Shown here in pieces: positions 25,301 through 38,303 of a stretch of DNA of 64,000 nucleotides (its first letter is position 1; every line of letters begins with the position of its first letter). The DNA lies in contig NC_133648.1 in the NCBI RefSeq assembly GCF_009905375.1, forward strand, positions 22,065,884 to 22,129,883, read 5' to 3'. The notes beneath the pieces were generated by a model, which was not told where the DNA came from, ran no database searches, and saw only the letters and a program-made list of their open reading frames with translations. Made by a program: the position numbers and the translations under genes. The DNA is from Apium graveolens. Taxonomy: Eukaryota; Streptophyta; Magnoliopsida; Apiales; Apiaceae.

Positions 25301-27108
25301 AACTGAAGGAATACGAGGTTAGATATCCTACTCATGACCTTGAGCTCGCGGCAATAGTATTTGCTTTAAAAATTTGGAGGCACTACTTGTATGGAGAGAA
25401 GTGCGAGATTTTCACAGACCATAAGAGCCTCAAGTACATATTTACGCAGAAAGAGCTCAACATGCGCCAGAGGAGATGGTTAGAACTAATCAAGGACTAT
25501 GATTGTGAGATTCTCTATCATCCAGGGAAAGCCAATGTGGTGGCTGATGCCCTTAGTAGAAAGGAAAGACTCAGAATGATAACGACTTCGGAAGAGTTGA
25601 TAAGGGATTTTGAGAAAATGGAAATAGAAGTAAAGGTAACCGGAACCGGAACTGAAAAGCTTTTTGAGATCTCAATGCAGCCAGAGTTATTGGAAAAGAT
25701 CAGATTGTGCCAGGAGAAAATAATGAATGAAGGCAGAGAGTCAATGACTGGAGAGGAGATCCATACTGAGAAAGATGATAAAGGGATAATGAGGTACTCC
25801 TACCGAATTTGGGTTCCGAATGTTCAAGAACTTAAAGATGAGATTTTGGATGAAAGCCATAGTTCGAGGTATTCCATTCACCCGGGAAGTACCAAGATGT
25901 ATAGGGATTTGAAGGAATATTACTGGTGGCCCAACATGAAGAGGGACGTAGCAGAATGGGTAAACAAGTGTTTGACTTGCCAAAGAGTAAAGGCAGAGCA
26001 CCAGAGACCCAGTGGGCTTTTGCGACCCCTGGAGATTCCCGAATGGAAATGGGAACAGATAGCGATGGATTTTGTTGTAGGCTTGCCAAGGACGAAAGCC
26101 AATCACGACGCCATTTGGGTAATTATAGACCGACTGACAAAGTCAGCTCATTTCATTCCTATCAATGAGAGATACACAGTCGATAGACTGGTGGACATTT
26201 ACCTTAAGGAAATAGTGACGCGACATGGAGTCCCAGCGTCCATTGTCTCAGACCGAGACCCCAGGTTCAACTCCAGATTTTGGAGGAGCTTTCAGGAATG
26301 TGCGGGGACCAAGTTAAATATGAGTACCGCGTACCATCCCCAAATGGATGGACAGAGTGAAAGGACCATCCAGACACTAGAGGATATGTTGAGAGTCTGT
26401 GCAATAGACTTTAAAGGAAGTTGGGATGATCACTTGCCGTTGATCGAGTTTTCTTATAATAATAGCTTTCATGCTAGCATCGGAATGCCGCCTTATGAGG
26501 CTCTGTACGGAAGAAGGTGTCGATCTCCCTTATACTGGGATGAAGTAGGAGAGCGGAAGATGCTCGGACCCGAAGTGGTCCAAAGGACCAAAGATATAGT
26601 GGATCTTATCAGAGGGCGACTTGTAGCAGCCCAAGACAGACAGAAGAAATATGCAGACCTAGCCCGAAAGGACAAGGAATATGAAGTAGGGGACTTAGTA
26701 CTGTTGAAAGTATCCCCTTGGAAGGGATTAATGAGGTTCGGAAAGAAAGGAAAACTAAGCCCAAGATACATTGGACCTTTCGAAATATTAAGACGGATTG
26801 GAAAGTTAGCTTACGAGCTAGCCCTACCCCCTAATTTGCAACAAGTTCATAATGTGTTCCATGTGTCAATGCTAAGGAGGTATCATCGGGATGCCAGGCA
26901 CATAGTGGAGTACGAGCAGGTGGATATGCAGCTAGATCTAACTTACGTGGAGAAGCCAGTAAGGATTATGGATAAGAAGGAGCAGGTGCTTCGGAACAAA
27001 GTGATCAAGCTAGTCAGAGTACTATGGCAGAATCATAATGTGGAAGAATCAACTTGGGAACTAGAGAGCACAATGCTAGAAAAGTACCCCCATTTATTTT
27101 CTGTTTGA
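22399..27108 (+). CDS. Gag-Pol polyprotein of element D (chromovirus)
   Basis: A single 1569-residue frame makes capsid, protease, RT, RNase H and integrase for cytoplasmic reverse transcription and nuclear integration. An acidic N terminus is followed by the gag domain (about residues 115-290). Zinc knuckles come next ([12 protein letters not shown] about 353, [14 protein letters not shown] about 370, [14 protein letters not shown] about 397). Protease has [10 protein letters not shown] (about 462). RT runs from [10 protein letters not shown] (about 696) to FIDDILIYS (about 796). RNase H has [11 protein letters not shown] (about 943). The integrase HHCC segment is near 1160-1200, with the D-D-E core in MDFVVGLP (1223), SDRDPRF (1284) and DGQSERT (1317). 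The C-terminal 50 residues ([15 protein letters not shown] ... NVEESTWE) look like a chromodomain, which in this group steers integration to heterochromatin. No stop or frameshift is present. The start ATG has a favourable ATCATGCCG context. Confidence 0.96.
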   Translation: MPPRKIGTRANPGSEDQGSHNQDNRNQEHSEEEDEDYVEQDDSLYEEEEETYDVEGFEIEAEEGETEVEQPVPNPGMDPMGQFMQLLRQNLERQPNPPPQGSNNAVANSFRAFKSLKPPEFHGSADPVEARAWLKEMEKSFEILSIDEAQKTVFATYLLKGEANYWWEAKKNMETDAIITWERFSQLFLGKYFPRFMENQMELKFLELKQNNLSIAEYEAKFTELSRFVPEFVSTEEKKARRFQQGLKPWIQNRVAILELTDYATLVQKATIVEVGSEQMQKEREKKGIKRKSMSMGGGSAGRSFPTRFNRGAVSLPGRNTGFKRPMSVSVSQGGQKSRMSYSNQSRPPLPACNTCGRNHTGECKGKPVTCFKCGQVGHYSHKCPSSAPAVIPTTTCHQCGRPGHWKKECPMNKPAASGASRAASNKPPTARTFNMTVQDAMKDSDVIAGTLSLNSVSANVLFDSGATKSFISKDFVRKLRLKAKPLIEPLQVEIANHEIIPVNQIHPACEIGIGEQSFSIDLIPFKLGEFDVILGMDWLSSNDAQIDCKGKKVKLNIPGKKEVIFRGKRQTQKFLTMAQAKRMLRKGSEAYLAYVVDTQKEVPNLQDIPVVNEFEDVFPQDLPGLPPDRVIEFAIELAPGTAPVSKAPYRLAPLEMKELAIQLQELLDKGMIRPSVSPWGAPVLFVKKKDGSMRLCIDYRELNKLTIKNRYPLPRIDDLFDQLKDAVYFSKIDLRTGYHQLKIKPEDISKTAFRTRYGHYKFLVMSFGLTNAPAAFMDLMNRVFKKYLDKCVIVFIDDILIYSRTEAEHAEHLRIALGILREEQLYAKFSKCEFWRNEVQFLGHVINKEGVLVDPSKIEAVSNWERPTTPTEVRSFIGLAGYYRRFVQDFAKIAAPLTRLTRKTEKFEWTEKCENSFQELKKRLITAPVLALPDGKGDFVIYSDASHKGLGCVLMPHGKVIAYASRQLKEYEVRYPTHDLELAAIVFALKIWRHYLYGEKCEIFTDHKSLKYIFTQKELNMRQRRWLELIKDYDCEILYHPGKANVVADALSRKERLRMITTSEELIRDFEKMEIEVKVTGTGTEKLFEISMQPELLEKIRLCQEKIMNEGRESMTGEEIHTEKDDKGIMRYSYRIWVPNVQELKDEILDESHSSRYSIHPGSTKMYRDLKEYYWWPNMKRDVAEWVNKCLTCQRVKAEHQRPSGLLRPLEIPEWKWEQIAMDFVVGLPRTKANHDAIWVIIDRLTKSAHFIPINERYTVDRLVDIYLKEIVTRHGVPASIVSDRDPRFNSRFWRSFQECAGTKLNMSTAYHPQMDGQSERTIQTLEDMLRVCAIDFKGSWDDHLPLIEFSYNNSFHASIGMPPYEALYGRRCRSPLYWDEVGERKMLGPEVVQRTKDIVDLIRGRLVAAQDRQKKYADLARKDKEYEVGDLVLLKVSPWKGLMRFGKKGKLSPRYIGPFEILRRIGKLAYELALPPNLQQVHNVFHVSMLRRYHRDARHIVEYEQVDMQLDLTYVEKPVRIMDKKEQVLRNKVIKLVRVLWQNHNVEESTWELESTMLEKYPHLFSV

Positions 27109-27124
27109 TTCCGGGACGAAATCC

Positions 27125-27141
27125 TTTTAAGGAGGGGAGAC
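27125..27141 (+). other. Polypurine tract of element D
   Basis: TTTTAAGGAGGGGAGAC lies directly before the 3' LTR start TGTAATAACC and is the plus-strand primer site. Confidence 0.9.
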
Positions 27142-30100
27142 TGTAATAACCCCAAAATTTTTCAACTTTTTGTAACCCTTGTGAATAGTGTTTTAGCTGA
27201 ATGAGAAAACTTTTCACGCCACACTATGTAGGGGTTCTGTTATGGATATTCTGGGATATTATTAGTACTCTATGAAGTATATAAGTGTATGTAAATATCG
27301 TCAGAATCCAATTCCGAACACTTTGGTTTTTCCCGGAAATCCACAAGATACGGAGAGAATTGAGTATAAGGTAACAGGATAAAAAGGATTTAAATTAAAG
27401 GATTATAATAGAGGATCATAAAAAGGAATATAATGTATTGAGAAAGGTTAAGGGAACCTAAGTAATAAGATCCCGGGTATGATCCTTCAAACGATAAACG
27501 AGAACGAAAGTTAAGCGAACCGTATAACAGATCAGCGGTCATTAGGCAAACGATTAGGAAGTTAATCAAAGGGATTAATGGGAATGATGTCATCCAACCA
27601 ATAGAAAGAAGACAAGGAAGGAAGGATGACATCATGAGGATGAGGTAAGCATGACATGGGAAGGAAGGAGGTGTGGTTGAATAAGGACCACACAAATTCA
27701 AGGGCAAGGTAGTAATTTGCTAAATCAAATACAAATCAAGCCAACCAAGCTAGCAAAATCATTTCATCAAAAATAAAAAACAACCAAGGCATTTGTTCTT
27801 CACTTTGCTCTCGGCTTTTACACATTTTCAAGGCATAGAATTTTCAAAATCAAGATCCAAGCATCCTAAATTGGTAAGAAAATTCCCTAATCATCTTTAT
27901 GCTTAGTTATGGCTATATCATGAGTTTAAGCCATTAATTCTTTCTCTAACTTCTTCATTTAATCAAGGAAGAAGACAATGAATAGTGTTTTCAAGTTTTT
28001 AACTTGAACTTTTTCTTGTTTTTCTTGAAGATCCAAGCTTTCCTAAGGCTTCTCAAAGCTTCTTAAGGCTTCCTAGCTCCACCCACCACTTCAAGGAAGG
28101 TATACCATTTCCAAACCCTAGGTTCATATATATTATAAGGTGATTTTGAGTAGTGGGTTGATATTGTAGTTGTTGTTATGATTTAGAGTTTGAGATTTGG
28201 AATGGTAGTGTAATGGAATGGTAATTTTGTGGTTTTGATTTAAAGAAACTTAAGAATGATTAAAGTTAAGTTTAAGCATAAGTATGAAAGATTAAATTGA
28301 ATTGGTTGGGGTGGTTATGATGTGATAAGGATGGAGGATGGTTGTATGTTGGATTTGAGGTTGATTTGGGTTGTTTGTGAATGGTTTAAAATTTGGAAAT
28401 CACGTAAACATAGCCGTCGTAACGTCCGATTTTCTTTGGACTGTTTTTGTGCATAGCATTAGGACCCGAGAACCCCCTGCTAGATTGTGACCACTGCCAT
28501 GTTTAGATAGCTCATGTTACGAGCTTCGTTTTGATATGTAGTTCGTTCGATTCCGATTTACGGTTTAGGAGAAACGACCGTTTCAAGTAACGGCGTTTCG
28601 CGAACGAAACTTTTTCCCTCGCCTTACTTTGGAATGTAGGTTAAAGACCAAAAAGGGTTATTTAATGTGTGAAACATTTATGGTAAGTGTGTTAGGCAGT
28701 TGGTAAGTCATTCGCGAAGGAATCGCTTTAAAACTCGTAAAGGTTAAATTATTAAAAATGGTAGAGCCGAGGGTACCCGAGTGACTTAAGCGAATCGGTG
28801 AGCGCAAAACTAGCATTAGAATCTAAGTTAGTTAAATCATAGATTTACAAGTGATTTTGGTTTAATTCCAACTTACTTGTTGTTTATAGGTTATCAGACT
28901 CGTCCCGAGCCTTTCTCACCCCCAAGTCGCTCAGGCAAGTATTCTATCCGTTATACTGTTGTTGTGATGAATATATGTATTTGCATTATCTTGCGATAGA
29001 TGCATGTTGGATAATTAGCAAATGATGCGATATATTGTAGCATGTGATATGGTATATATGCATGCCTGTTTCATATTCTTGGAATATATATCTGTTGGTT
29101 CAGTTGATAATACCTATGCTAGAGGATAGCGGTAACTTGCATATACCCTTAGTATAGGGACCCAAAGGTGAAAATATTTTCTAAAACCGGGAGTCGAGGA
29201 TCCCGAGTAATTTTGTATATATATGGATATGGATATATATATATATGGTTATAGTTTCCAAACTATTAATCGAATAAGGTTTATTCGATAACTTTATTTT
29301 ATTAATGAATATTATCTTGAATATTCATTCGAGGACTTATGACTCCTTTATATTATTTATTGAATATTACTTGGATATTCATTTGAGGATGTATGACTCC
29401 TTTATCTTATTTAATGAATATTATTTATAATATTCATTCGAGGTATTATGACTCGGCTTATTATTTAATGAATATTATTTGAATATTCATTCGAGGGCTT
29501 ATGACTCAGTTTATATTATTTATTGAATATTTTTGAATATTCATTTGAGGATCTATGACTCCGATTATTTGCTGAGATATATTCTTTGTTTTATTAAAGA
29601 ATAAGGTGTAAATAACCAAACTTATTTTCGATTATTCAAATAAAGATAATACTTTCATATAAGTATATCTTTGGTTATTTAATACTCGTTTCAAGTATAA
29701 GTTTTAATACTTCTACTTCAATTATTTTTATAAAGATTATTCTTTATGGGAATATTATTTAAATAATAATATTCAGTCATTTTCTAAATATTCTGGGGAC
29801 TGATTTACTTCATTAAATCAGTTTTACTCCAAACACTCTTTAAAGTGTTTTCGAGTCTTTAAAATGATTTTCAAAAGTGAGAGCGGATCCCAAAACTATT
29901 TTTATATTTAAGATCTTCCTTTTAAAAAGGGGATTTAAATACTCGCTCAAAACATGGGGGATCCGGCTCGGTGGTGTGTTTTATATTCGCAACAAGGTTG
30001 CTGTCTTGGTAAAAGAGTTTTTGATTACTTACCCAATATTCGGGAAGTAAAATTCTTGGAACAAGTTAATCCATTAACAGGCATCGCCTGGGAAATATCG

Positions 30101-31291
30101 GTGAGTTTTCCTTTCCAACTAGATACGACTTCTTGGTGGAGCCGTATCAACAAGTTTCTACTTGGGGAAAGGGGGAAACGAGTTTTACGTTTCAGAGTCA
30201 TGGATTTCATCTGAACTAGGAGTGGCGTAAGTGGTCGAGTAGCGCCGGCCCAGCCTTATTATATTGGCCCAAATGGCCTGGAAGTTCCGCTAAGGCGGTC
30301 CATTCCTTAGGAGTTCAGTGTTCGGTTGACAAGTAAATCCGACAGGTTCTCCTCTACATGTAGAAAATGGTGGGGTTGTACTACTACGACTGATCATCGT
30401 AAGTGGTCTTCCTGGCGCGGTAAACTCCCGTAATGAGTTCATCATCCATTTGGATAATTCTGCAACACTACCCGTAGCATTTCGATCGAAAGGCTACTAA
30501 TGGGTGGTTGCCGAAGCATTGACAGGGTCAAGCATTTTTATTGGTGTATCCATTGAATGAAGTATCTCGTAACTTCATCTCTTTTCAAAATATTTCAAAG
30601 ATCAAATATTTTCAAGTTTTATTTGTGGTCTCATCTATGGGATGACCTCGTGAATCTTATAATACTTTGAACGGTGATAGTTCAAGTAGCTTTATAAATG
30701 ATATAAGTGTGGGGAAGTATTGGTAACTTCATTCCTTGTTTTTACTTATATCTAGTAAGTAATTATCTTACACACGATAAAGATTCTAGTAAGTATCCAT
30801 TTAGATACTTGTATTATTGTTATCACTACATATTATCTTGCGAGCTGTAAGGCTCACTCTTGCTTTATTTCTTCATCACACAACAACAGTTAGGAGAGAT
30901 GGCCAGACTCCAGCAGACCCAGCGCAAGCGCGTGGGAAGCGTCCCGCGTCTTCCCGATGATGTTGTAGCTGCTATAGCTGCAGAGGTAGATCCATTGTAG
31001 TTCAGACCATCTACCTTTGAGAATCAAATTATGTATAATTATAACTTGTGGCAGATAATGGCAATTAACTGTAAATTATCAAGTAATCATTTTGGGTTGT
31101 AATAATTTTAAATTGTGGATTCAAAGACTTGTACTTATTTCAATTTCATCTCTGAGACTATAACGGGTTGTGGTGTGTGTTAGTGTGGGGTCACAGCATG
31201 AGGTTATTTATTATTAATTAAGTGAAGTGATATTGTGGAAAGAAAGACCGTGACAACCCGGATCCTCGACCCCGGATCTGGGGGTGTTACA
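27142..31291 (+). repeat. 3' LTR of element D
   Basis: It is 4150 bp, collinear with 16910-21061 and carries the same tandem array. It ends GGTGTTACA followed by target duplication ATGAA. Confidence 0.95.
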
Positions 31292-33349
31292 ATGAATATT
31301 CCAGTCTCTAGAAGCTTGTTTAAGTCCATAAATAGACCTCTTAAGCTTACATACCAGATGCTCTTGGCCTTCCTTAATGAATCCTTTTGGTTGCTGCATA
31401 TAGATGGTTTCTTCAAGACTTCCATTAAGAAAAGTCGTCTTGACATCCATTTGCCAAATCTCATAATCGAGATGAGCTGCTATAGATAAAAGAATACGGA
31501 TTGACTTAAGCATGACTACCGGTGAAAAGGTTTCCTCATAATCGATACCTTCTTTCTGAGTATACCCTTTTGCAACAAGTCTTGCTTTCCAGGCTTTCAC
31601 CTTTTTATCTAATCCCCTCTTTTTCTTGTAGATCCACTTACATCCAATAGGTTTTATACCTTTGGGTGGTTCCACGAGCTCCCAGACCTGATTAGAATAC
31701 ATTGATTCTATCTCAGATTCCATCGCCTTTTGCCAAAGATCTGCATCTTTGTCTTGTGCTGCCTCTTCTTATGTACGGGGATCATCATCATGTTCACCAG
31801 AGACCAAGTCTGAAGACTCTCCCAAAAACATGAATCTATCAGGCTATTGAACAACCCTCCCACTACGACGAGGCACTGGTACGGTATTAGTGACAAGTTG
31901 TATATTATGTTGTGGTTGTTCTACTTGTATTACAGCTTCATGGGTATTATTTGTCCCTCCCACTAGTTCCTCTAAAATGACACTACTCATGGGTTTGTGA
32001 TTCATTATATATTCCTCCTCAAAGAATCTTGCATTGGTGCTAACAATGACATCCCGATTCTTCGGACTATAAAATAAATATCCTTTCATTCCCATGGGGT
32101 AGCCTACAAACAACCTTACTTCTGTACGAGATTCTAACTTAGTCGCGTTCTTGTTCAGCACATGTGCTGGACAACCCCATATTCGAATATGTCTTAGACT
32201 CGGTTTATCCCCGGTCCACAATTTTAAGGGGGTTTTAGGAACCGACTTAGAAGGTACTAAGTTCAGAAGATAAGCTGCTGTCTCTAAGGCATGTCCCTAA
32301 AATGACTTGGGTAAATCCGAATAACTCATCATCGATCTAACACTCTCTAAAAGAGTCCGGTTCCTTCTCTCTGCTACACCGTTCTGCTGGGGTGTGCCTG
32401 GTGCAGTTAACTGGGATTCTATCCCATTTTCTGATAAAAATTCCCTAAATTCTCCAAGCAAGTATTCGCCACCACGATCTGATCGTAGTGACTTGATACT
32501 TTTATTAAGTCGCTTCTCCGTTTTAGCTTTGTACTCTTTGAACATATCAAAGCACTCAGACTTACGGTGCAACAAATAAACGTACCCATATCTAGAATAA
32601 TCATCAATGAAAGTGACGAAATATTCATAACCACCTCTTGCTTGGATATTCATGGGTCCACATAAATCAGAGTGAACCAATTCTAACAGTTGTTTGGCTC
32701 TATTCCCTTTTGCCTTGAAAGGCCTATTAGTCATTTTACCTTCCAAGCAGGATTCACAAACTAGAAATGGCTCCACTGCCAATGAGCTTAAAGGCCCGTC
32801 TACTACCAGTCTTTGAATCCTCCTCAAGTTAATATGACCTAATCTCAAGTGCCAAAGATATGTTTGGTTCAAACTAGAAGGTTCCTTTCTTTTAGTAGAG
32901 TTAGAAGATGTGTTGTTCAATTCCCTAAATTGCAGTTGCAGTGCAGGTTGACTAGGATTAATTATATACAAATTCTCTTGCAATGTACCAGAACATATAA
33001 TTCATTTATTCATCATAATAGAAACATTATGATCCAAATAAACATTATAACCATCCAAAGCAAGTTTAGAAACCGAAATTAAATTCCTTCTAAAAGAAGG
33101 TACATAAAGACAATTGTTTAAAACCAAAATCCTATCAGAACCAAAAGATAAATGAATAACTCCTACTGCAACTACTGCTACTTTCGTAGCATCTCCCATG
33201 AACACGTATATCTCACCATCTCTAAGCATTCTGGATAGTTGGAACCCCTGCATAGAATTACAAACATGATCAGTGGCTCCTATATCTACACACCAAGTGC
33301 TCGTAGATATAGCCGCTATAAATATTTCTGTAACTAGAGAAAGAGACAT
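31292..33349 (-). pseudogene. Copia C pol: protease, integrase and RT N-terminal half
   Basis: Read leftwards from 33349. The protease is TWCVDIGATDHVCNS, where the usual DTGA/DSGA has become DIGA. The GAG-pre-integrase segment is LWHLRLGHINLRRI ... CESCLEGKM. The integrase core D-D-E is in LVHSDLCGPM, LRSDRGGEYL and QQNGVAERRNRT. Then come WGCPAHVLNKNATKLESR, the RT start ([40 protein letters not shown]) and [20 protein letters not shown], ending at ASRDWNI where element D begins. Stops occur at about 33002, 32297, 31844 and 31770. The gene is dead but easy to recognise. Its continuation is at 16909. Confidence 0.9.
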
Positions 33350-34201
33350 ACCAGTATTGTTTGTCTTCTTAGGAAGAGGACAATCCTATTTCCAGTGACC
33401 TGACTGTTTGCATCTGAAGCACTTTCCCTTAGGCTATTTCACACCACCCTGAACTCCCACTACCTTCACAGTTTTCTGTGTCTGAGCCTTTTTCTTCTTC
33501 TTAATACCTTTCGGCTTAGAGGAAGAACCTTTCTCAGCCACATTCACTTGAACACTCTGCTGAAATAATCCTTCAGCTGCCTGAAGTTCTGTCAGCAGTT
33601 CCGCGAGACTATACTGCCTCTTGTTCATGTTGTAATTCAAGCGGAACTGCTCAAAACTCTTGGAAAAGCTCATAAGGATAATGTCAATCTGGGTTTCCCC
33701 GTCAAGTTCAGCACCAAGGATCTCTATCTCATTCAGATGCGACATCATCTTGAGAACATGATCCCTTACAGGTGTGCCTTCAGCCATCTGAGTGTTCATT
33801 AAAGCCTTCATGGCTACTTGCCTAGCAGCCCTATTCTGATCTCCAAAAAGTTCCTTGAGATTAAAGAGCATATCCGAAGCAGTGGCCATAGACTGATGAT
33901 GATGCTGCAAAACACCCGACATTGCTGCCAGAATGTAACATCGCGACATCTCATCAGCCTTAATCCACCGTTTATAATACTCTTTCTCATCTTCAGGAGC
34001 ATCAGCAGCAGGCTGTTCAGGCTTGGGTTTATAAGTGCAAAACTTGTACTCCTCAGCAGTCAACACAATGTCCAAATTTCGTTTCCATTCAATATAGTTA
34101 GGTCCGGTAAGTTTGTTATCCTTAAGTATGGTGAATAGTGGATTAAAGCCCATTTTATCCTGAGAATCATGCATAAAAACATCACATAAATAAGGGTGCA
34201 T
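33350..34201 (-). pseudogene. Copia C gag
   Basis: A 255-residue frame opens at 34201. It has the retro-copia N-terminal region (LTGPNYIEWKRNLDIVL) and the UBN2-type gag body (MKALMNTQMAEGTPVRDHVL, FRLNYNMNKRQYSLAELLTEL), ending in a Lys-rich stretch. The frame stops at 33434 just before the zinc knuckle, which is still visible (CFRCKQSGHWK, a stop, then DC). Thus gag is cut off from its nucleocapsid motif and from pol by two stops. Confidence 0.88.
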
Positions 34202-35554
34202 TAATTATTAAGATCTATTGATTCCTCTAACAATTATTAAAATTTAATGCACTAACATCTAAATACCATAAGCTTCTGGTACGCCACGATGTGTGACATG
34301 TATACCACCTAATTTTGTTTAAATGTTACTTCGGTCCTATTACTAAACAATATTCCACGTTGGGGTGGACTATATAATTTTTTATAGCTAAGTGTATACC
34401 ATCATCAAATCTTAAATTATTTGAAACCTATGGAACTTGGTACGCCACGATGGGTGGCGTGTATACCTTCCAATACTCGTAATTTTGCCTTGAATAGAAT
34501 ACTTCAATTCAATATTCATCAATGGTTTGATTTCCAGGTAGTGGAGGAGTCACATCGGTCTCGCTTAAAACCCACAGCCTTACAAGTTCGATGAACTTGT
34601 TTTTGACAAAATCGCCCCAAATCAGAAATAAAGAAAATCCGTATTTTATTCCTTTTAAAAATTAATTTAAGAAGTTTGTTCTAGTAATTTCTATAACATT
34701 CTAGACACCATAAATTACATGCCACGATGGGTGACGTATATATAATTTATATTCGTCTTTATGTTAAATTACCTATAACCAATAATGGAGACCATGGGAT
34801 TTAATTTCATATTAATTCCCTCTCCCACTTAGAATTTTTTATTAAAATTGAGGAATTTTAAAATTAAATGGGGCCCTATGTTGTTATAATTATGTCTAAT
34901 CATGCATTCAAAATACACACATAATTTTAGCAACATATAACATTTAATTAAAGCAATAAATAAAATTTATGTCCATGTCGTCCTAATTAAGTTAAACATG
35001 CAATTTGAAAATAATTACACACATAATTAACGACACACATAATCAATAAATTAAAGCAATAATTAAAATTTAATGGAAAAAATTAAAATAAATTTTTCCA
35101 CTATTATGGCCCTTGAAAAAAAAACCAGCTCTAAAAAAAAATCTGCCCCAAGCGCGCCCCGACGCCCCCAGCAGCCCCAGTAGCCCCAGCAGTCCCTTGT
35201 AATCGCACAGCGGAGCAAAAAACTACCGGAATTAATTTCCGATCGCACATAACTATTACAAAATACCCGGAACAATTACAAAAAAAATAGATCTAATACA
35301 AAACTAATTTTGTAAAATCTATTCTAACACAATCAACCCTCGTGTAAATTACAACCACGATTAAACCACGTGGAAACCAAAACAAAAATTAACCATGATT
35401 AAACCACGTGGGATCCAAACACATAATTAAAATATACATGGCCATAATAGTGGATTAACAACCTGCATCAAAACCAATACAAGCAAAATACTATATACAC
35501 GCATATATAATTACGACATGGACATTATATCATAAAACGTAGAACCCATTACCA
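34202..35554 (-). other. 5' leader of copia C with repeated hairpin-like motif
   Basis: There is no coding gene across 1.35 kb between the primer-binding site and gag. A motif around ACGCCACGATGGGTGGCGT recurs three times (34278, 34439, 34718). The middle copy forms a perfect 7-bp stem with loop GATGG (34442-34460). The leader of an LTR element usually holds packaging and dimerisation signals. A C/G-rich patch (35140-35200) with repeated GCAGCCCCAG-like units also lies here. Confidence 0.6.
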
Positions 35555-35568
35555 GGCTCTTGATACCA
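35555..35568 (-). other. Primer-binding site of copia C
   Basis: The minus strand reads TGGTATCAAGAGCC two bases inside the LTR. It is like the initiator-Met site TGGTATCAGAGC but with one extra A. Confidence 0.8.
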
Positions 35569-35570
35569 AT

Positions 35571-36665
35571 TGTTGGGAACCACGGACTTAGGGTGTTACT
35601 ACGTTTTACGATAAAGATTACGAAAAGAGGATTACCTTGTTAATAGTTGATTCCACGCTCTTCTATTGTATTCCCAAATTCCCTTGAGCGAAGTGTGGCC
35701 TCCGTCTTCTCAAGTTATCCTCTCTTCTTGCTCCTTGGTGGCTACAATATGTTTTCACACAATTCCAAGCAAGAAGAGAATAAGAATATATATAGGCTAC
35801 AATAGGGACCATGGATAATTAGGTTGGGCCTTCTAATTACTTCTTGAGCCTAGCCCAATGTAATTAAATATTAATTCAATCCACTAAAAAATTAATATTT
35901 GCACTACCTTTCCTAATACCGTAATTTAATTAATTCGGTTCCAATATTATTTGTTTATTAAATTCCCCATGTTTAAAATATCATATGTCCATTAATTAAA
36001 TAAATTACTGATAATTTATTTAATTAATATCTTTTATCCTTGATCATCCACTCAACCTTTATTTAATTATGCCAGAATAAATTCCACCTGCAGGGTTTCA
36101 CATAATTAAATCTTTTTGAGCTTTCAAGGGGACATCATTAACCCGAATATTATCAGGACATGGATTCCTTCAATAAATAATATCCACCATGTATATAATT
36201 CCATCACCCAAAATATAATGATATAATTCAAAAGAATTATTTCATATATAAATCAAAGCATGTAAATAATATACACGTGTCAATTACTATTTCCGGATTA
36301 AAAACCTAAGTATTAATAATAACATAGAATCTTAGTTCTCCTTCTTAATCAGTATTAAGGGAACAATTCTAAATTTGATCCTGTTCAATATACACAAAGT
36401 ATACTAGTATTATTTATTAGTCAATATAAACTAATCTAAATATTACTACAGCCATACAAGTGGATTGTCCAACACCACCTGTGCTGTGAACCTTATTATA
36501 TTATATAACCGTATTTAACAATCTAATATTCTGTATCCCATTTGATACTAGATTGTTCAAAATATATAATATTAGACAACATATAAACATTCAAATGATT
36601 CTCAAATAAACTGGCCAGAAATAAATGTACATACTTCAAATAAATATTTTCAGTATACACTAACA
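35571..36665 (-). repeat. 5' LTR of copia C
   Basis: It is 1095 bp, the same length as the other LTR with 17 substitutions and no indel that I can see. It is followed by target duplication GAACG. Confidence 0.93.
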
Positions 36666-36670
36666 GAACG

Positions 36671-37897
36671 CGGCCTCTCTCCCGTCCCTAAGAAAAGTAA
36701 GTTTCCTTCCTTATATCTCTTTTTTTATTTCCTTCATTTTCTATTCCGCTGATTCTTCAACTTACTTATCTCACTTGTTGCAGTGGCTGAGAAGATTGAG
36801 GAGGCTACCAAGCCTAAAGACCTGGAGACAACCAGTATGAAGCGAGCTGGAAAGGTCTTTAAAGACCCGCGCCTTGGTGATCGCTTCCCTGAGTTCCTCC
36901 TCCAACTAATGGAACCAGGCGAGGAAGGCCCCAGCCAAGTTTTGCGCACCAAGCAGAGGTCGGGGGCCTATTTTCAACCTGCTTGGGGGATCCGGGGCAA
37001 GGATTCAATCGTTGGCAGCACGGCGCTTGCCAAGGAATGGTCTAAGCATTCCATCTCCCCAGTGGACTATCAAGACTTTGTCCTTCAACAGGACTTAGAG
37101 GGGAACGAGCTTTTCGGAGCCCAGGCTTTAGCGACGGTACGTCCTTTTCCTATGCCCTTCATACTTGCCCTTTTTAATTTTCTTCTCATACTTTTGCTGC
37201 TTCTCTTGTAGGCTAATGCCCACTTTCAAGGGGCGATTCACCAAGCCAAGGCTTGGAAGGTTGGCCTGGAGGATGCTAACAAGAAGTTGGAGGAGGCCAA
37301 CCAGAGAATAGAGGCCCTTGAAGCTCAACTTGCCTCTTCCACTTCTGACCTGGAAACGGCTCGGGCTGAAAATGTTATCCTGAAGGCTCAGAAGGATAAA
37401 GCCTTTGACGGCTGGATGGACACTCAGGAGTTCAAGGACTTGATGGTGGAGCACGATGCCCTCCTACACCCAGTTAGCTATAAAGAAGGCTGGGATGCTG
37501 CTGTGGAGGCCATCCAAGATGAATTTCCAGAAGTCCTCGAGCAGTCCTCCTTTCCTTTCCCTGTGCGCGTTCCAGAGCTTGGGGTGTTACTGACAAGCTC
37601 GCTGATCTGATCAAAGACGGCCCTTCTGGGAGCCAAGGCCACAAGAGGAAAGAACTCGAGTCCAGCTCTGGGGAGGAGGAGACTTCTTCCGAAGAAGATT
37701 CTGAGCCTGCTGTGAAGAAGGTCAGGGTGGAAAAGCCTCCAAGGGCTGCGCCTCGGAATCCAGCATCTCCCGCATCATCCAAAGCATCCGAAGGTAGTTC
37801 TGATGGAACCTCTACGGGAACTTCTGAGGGGACGACTGAGACGTCCGAGGAGACTTCGGATAGTGGTTCCGAAGAATCCCAGCCTTCTGAGGCCTAA
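36671..37897 (+). pseudogene. Antisense spliced ORF of element A, end of exon 1 to exon 3 (broken)
   Basis: After copia C, exon 1 ends at 36696. The introns are 36697-36783 (GTAAGTTTCC ... TTGTTGCAG) and 37137-37211 (GTACGTCC ... CTCTTGTAG). Exon 2 (36784-37136) is 353 bp, exactly as in B. Exon 3 carries the coiled coil (KKLEEANQRIEALEAQL) and the acidic Ser/Thr/Glu tail (GTSEGTTETSEETSDSGSEE). A one-base loss near 37580 shifts the frame before the tail. Together with the stop in exon 1 the copy is inactive, but the splice sites are preserved. The gene converges on the end of gag-pol (38304) with 0.4 kb between them. Confidence 0.85.
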
Positions 37898-38303
37898 GTT
37901 TTTTTTATGTATATCTTCTTTTTAGACAATATGTGAACTTTGTTTATATCAGAACTTTTTACCCTTCGGGGTTATTTTATATGCTGCTTTCCTTACTTGC
38001 CTCTTTCTACTTTATCTTTCCAATACTTAATATGCATTTGAACTAATTGTCCCTTTGATTTGTGCAACGTGCACCACACAAGGTATTATCACAACTTTAA
38101 ACATCCTTAGGTTGAAATAATTTCAAACTCTTTAATATGAAGTCTGGTTTTCCAAAACCTTACATAGCATGGGTTTGACCCTAATCAATAATAACTAGAC
38201 AATGTAAACTCTGCTGGAATATAAAATCCTACGCAAGCAAAGCTTCAAGGTGCTTTTAAACCTACTTGTCATAATGATAAGTGAGAATCGTACTTCGACT
38301 ATC

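Larger units (their letters stand above)
16910..31291 (+). mobile_element. Ty3 chromovirus (Tekay/Del-type) LTR retrotransposon D, intact
   Basis: It is 14382 bp. LTRs of 4152 and 4150 bp (TGTAATAACCCC ... GGTGTTACA) are flanked by ATGAA (16905-16909, 31292-31296). It has an initiator-Met primer-binding site, an extra leader ORF, one uninterrupted gag-pol frame ending in a chromodomain-like segment, and a polypurine tract. By eye the LTRs differ at about a dozen positions plus the length of an AT dinucleotide run, so insertion was very recent. It carries every part expected of an autonomous element. It is the innermost and youngest layer of the nest. Confidence 0.95.
14661..36665 (-). mobile_element. 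Ty1/copia LTR retrotransposon C, interrupted by element D
   Basis: LTRs of exactly 1095 bp (14661-15755, 35571-36665; TGTTGGGAAC ... CACTAACA) are flanked by GAACG (14656-14660, 36666-36670). The minus orientation is shown by a primer-binding site next to the right LTR and by gag, protease, integrase, RT and RNase H in copia order running leftwards. I count 17 differences between the LTRs. Element D entered the RT region (duplication ATGAA). Several stops in gag-pol show that it cannot make its own proteins. I do not assign a lineage. Confidence 0.93.

Noticed and set aside
37128..37454. Minus-strand frames opposite exon 3 of the antisense gene (also 53765-54286)
   Set aside because: They are opposite-strand shadows of coiled-coil coding sequence. 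Pol on that strand ends at 38304 and 54757, and no known pol domain is present in them.
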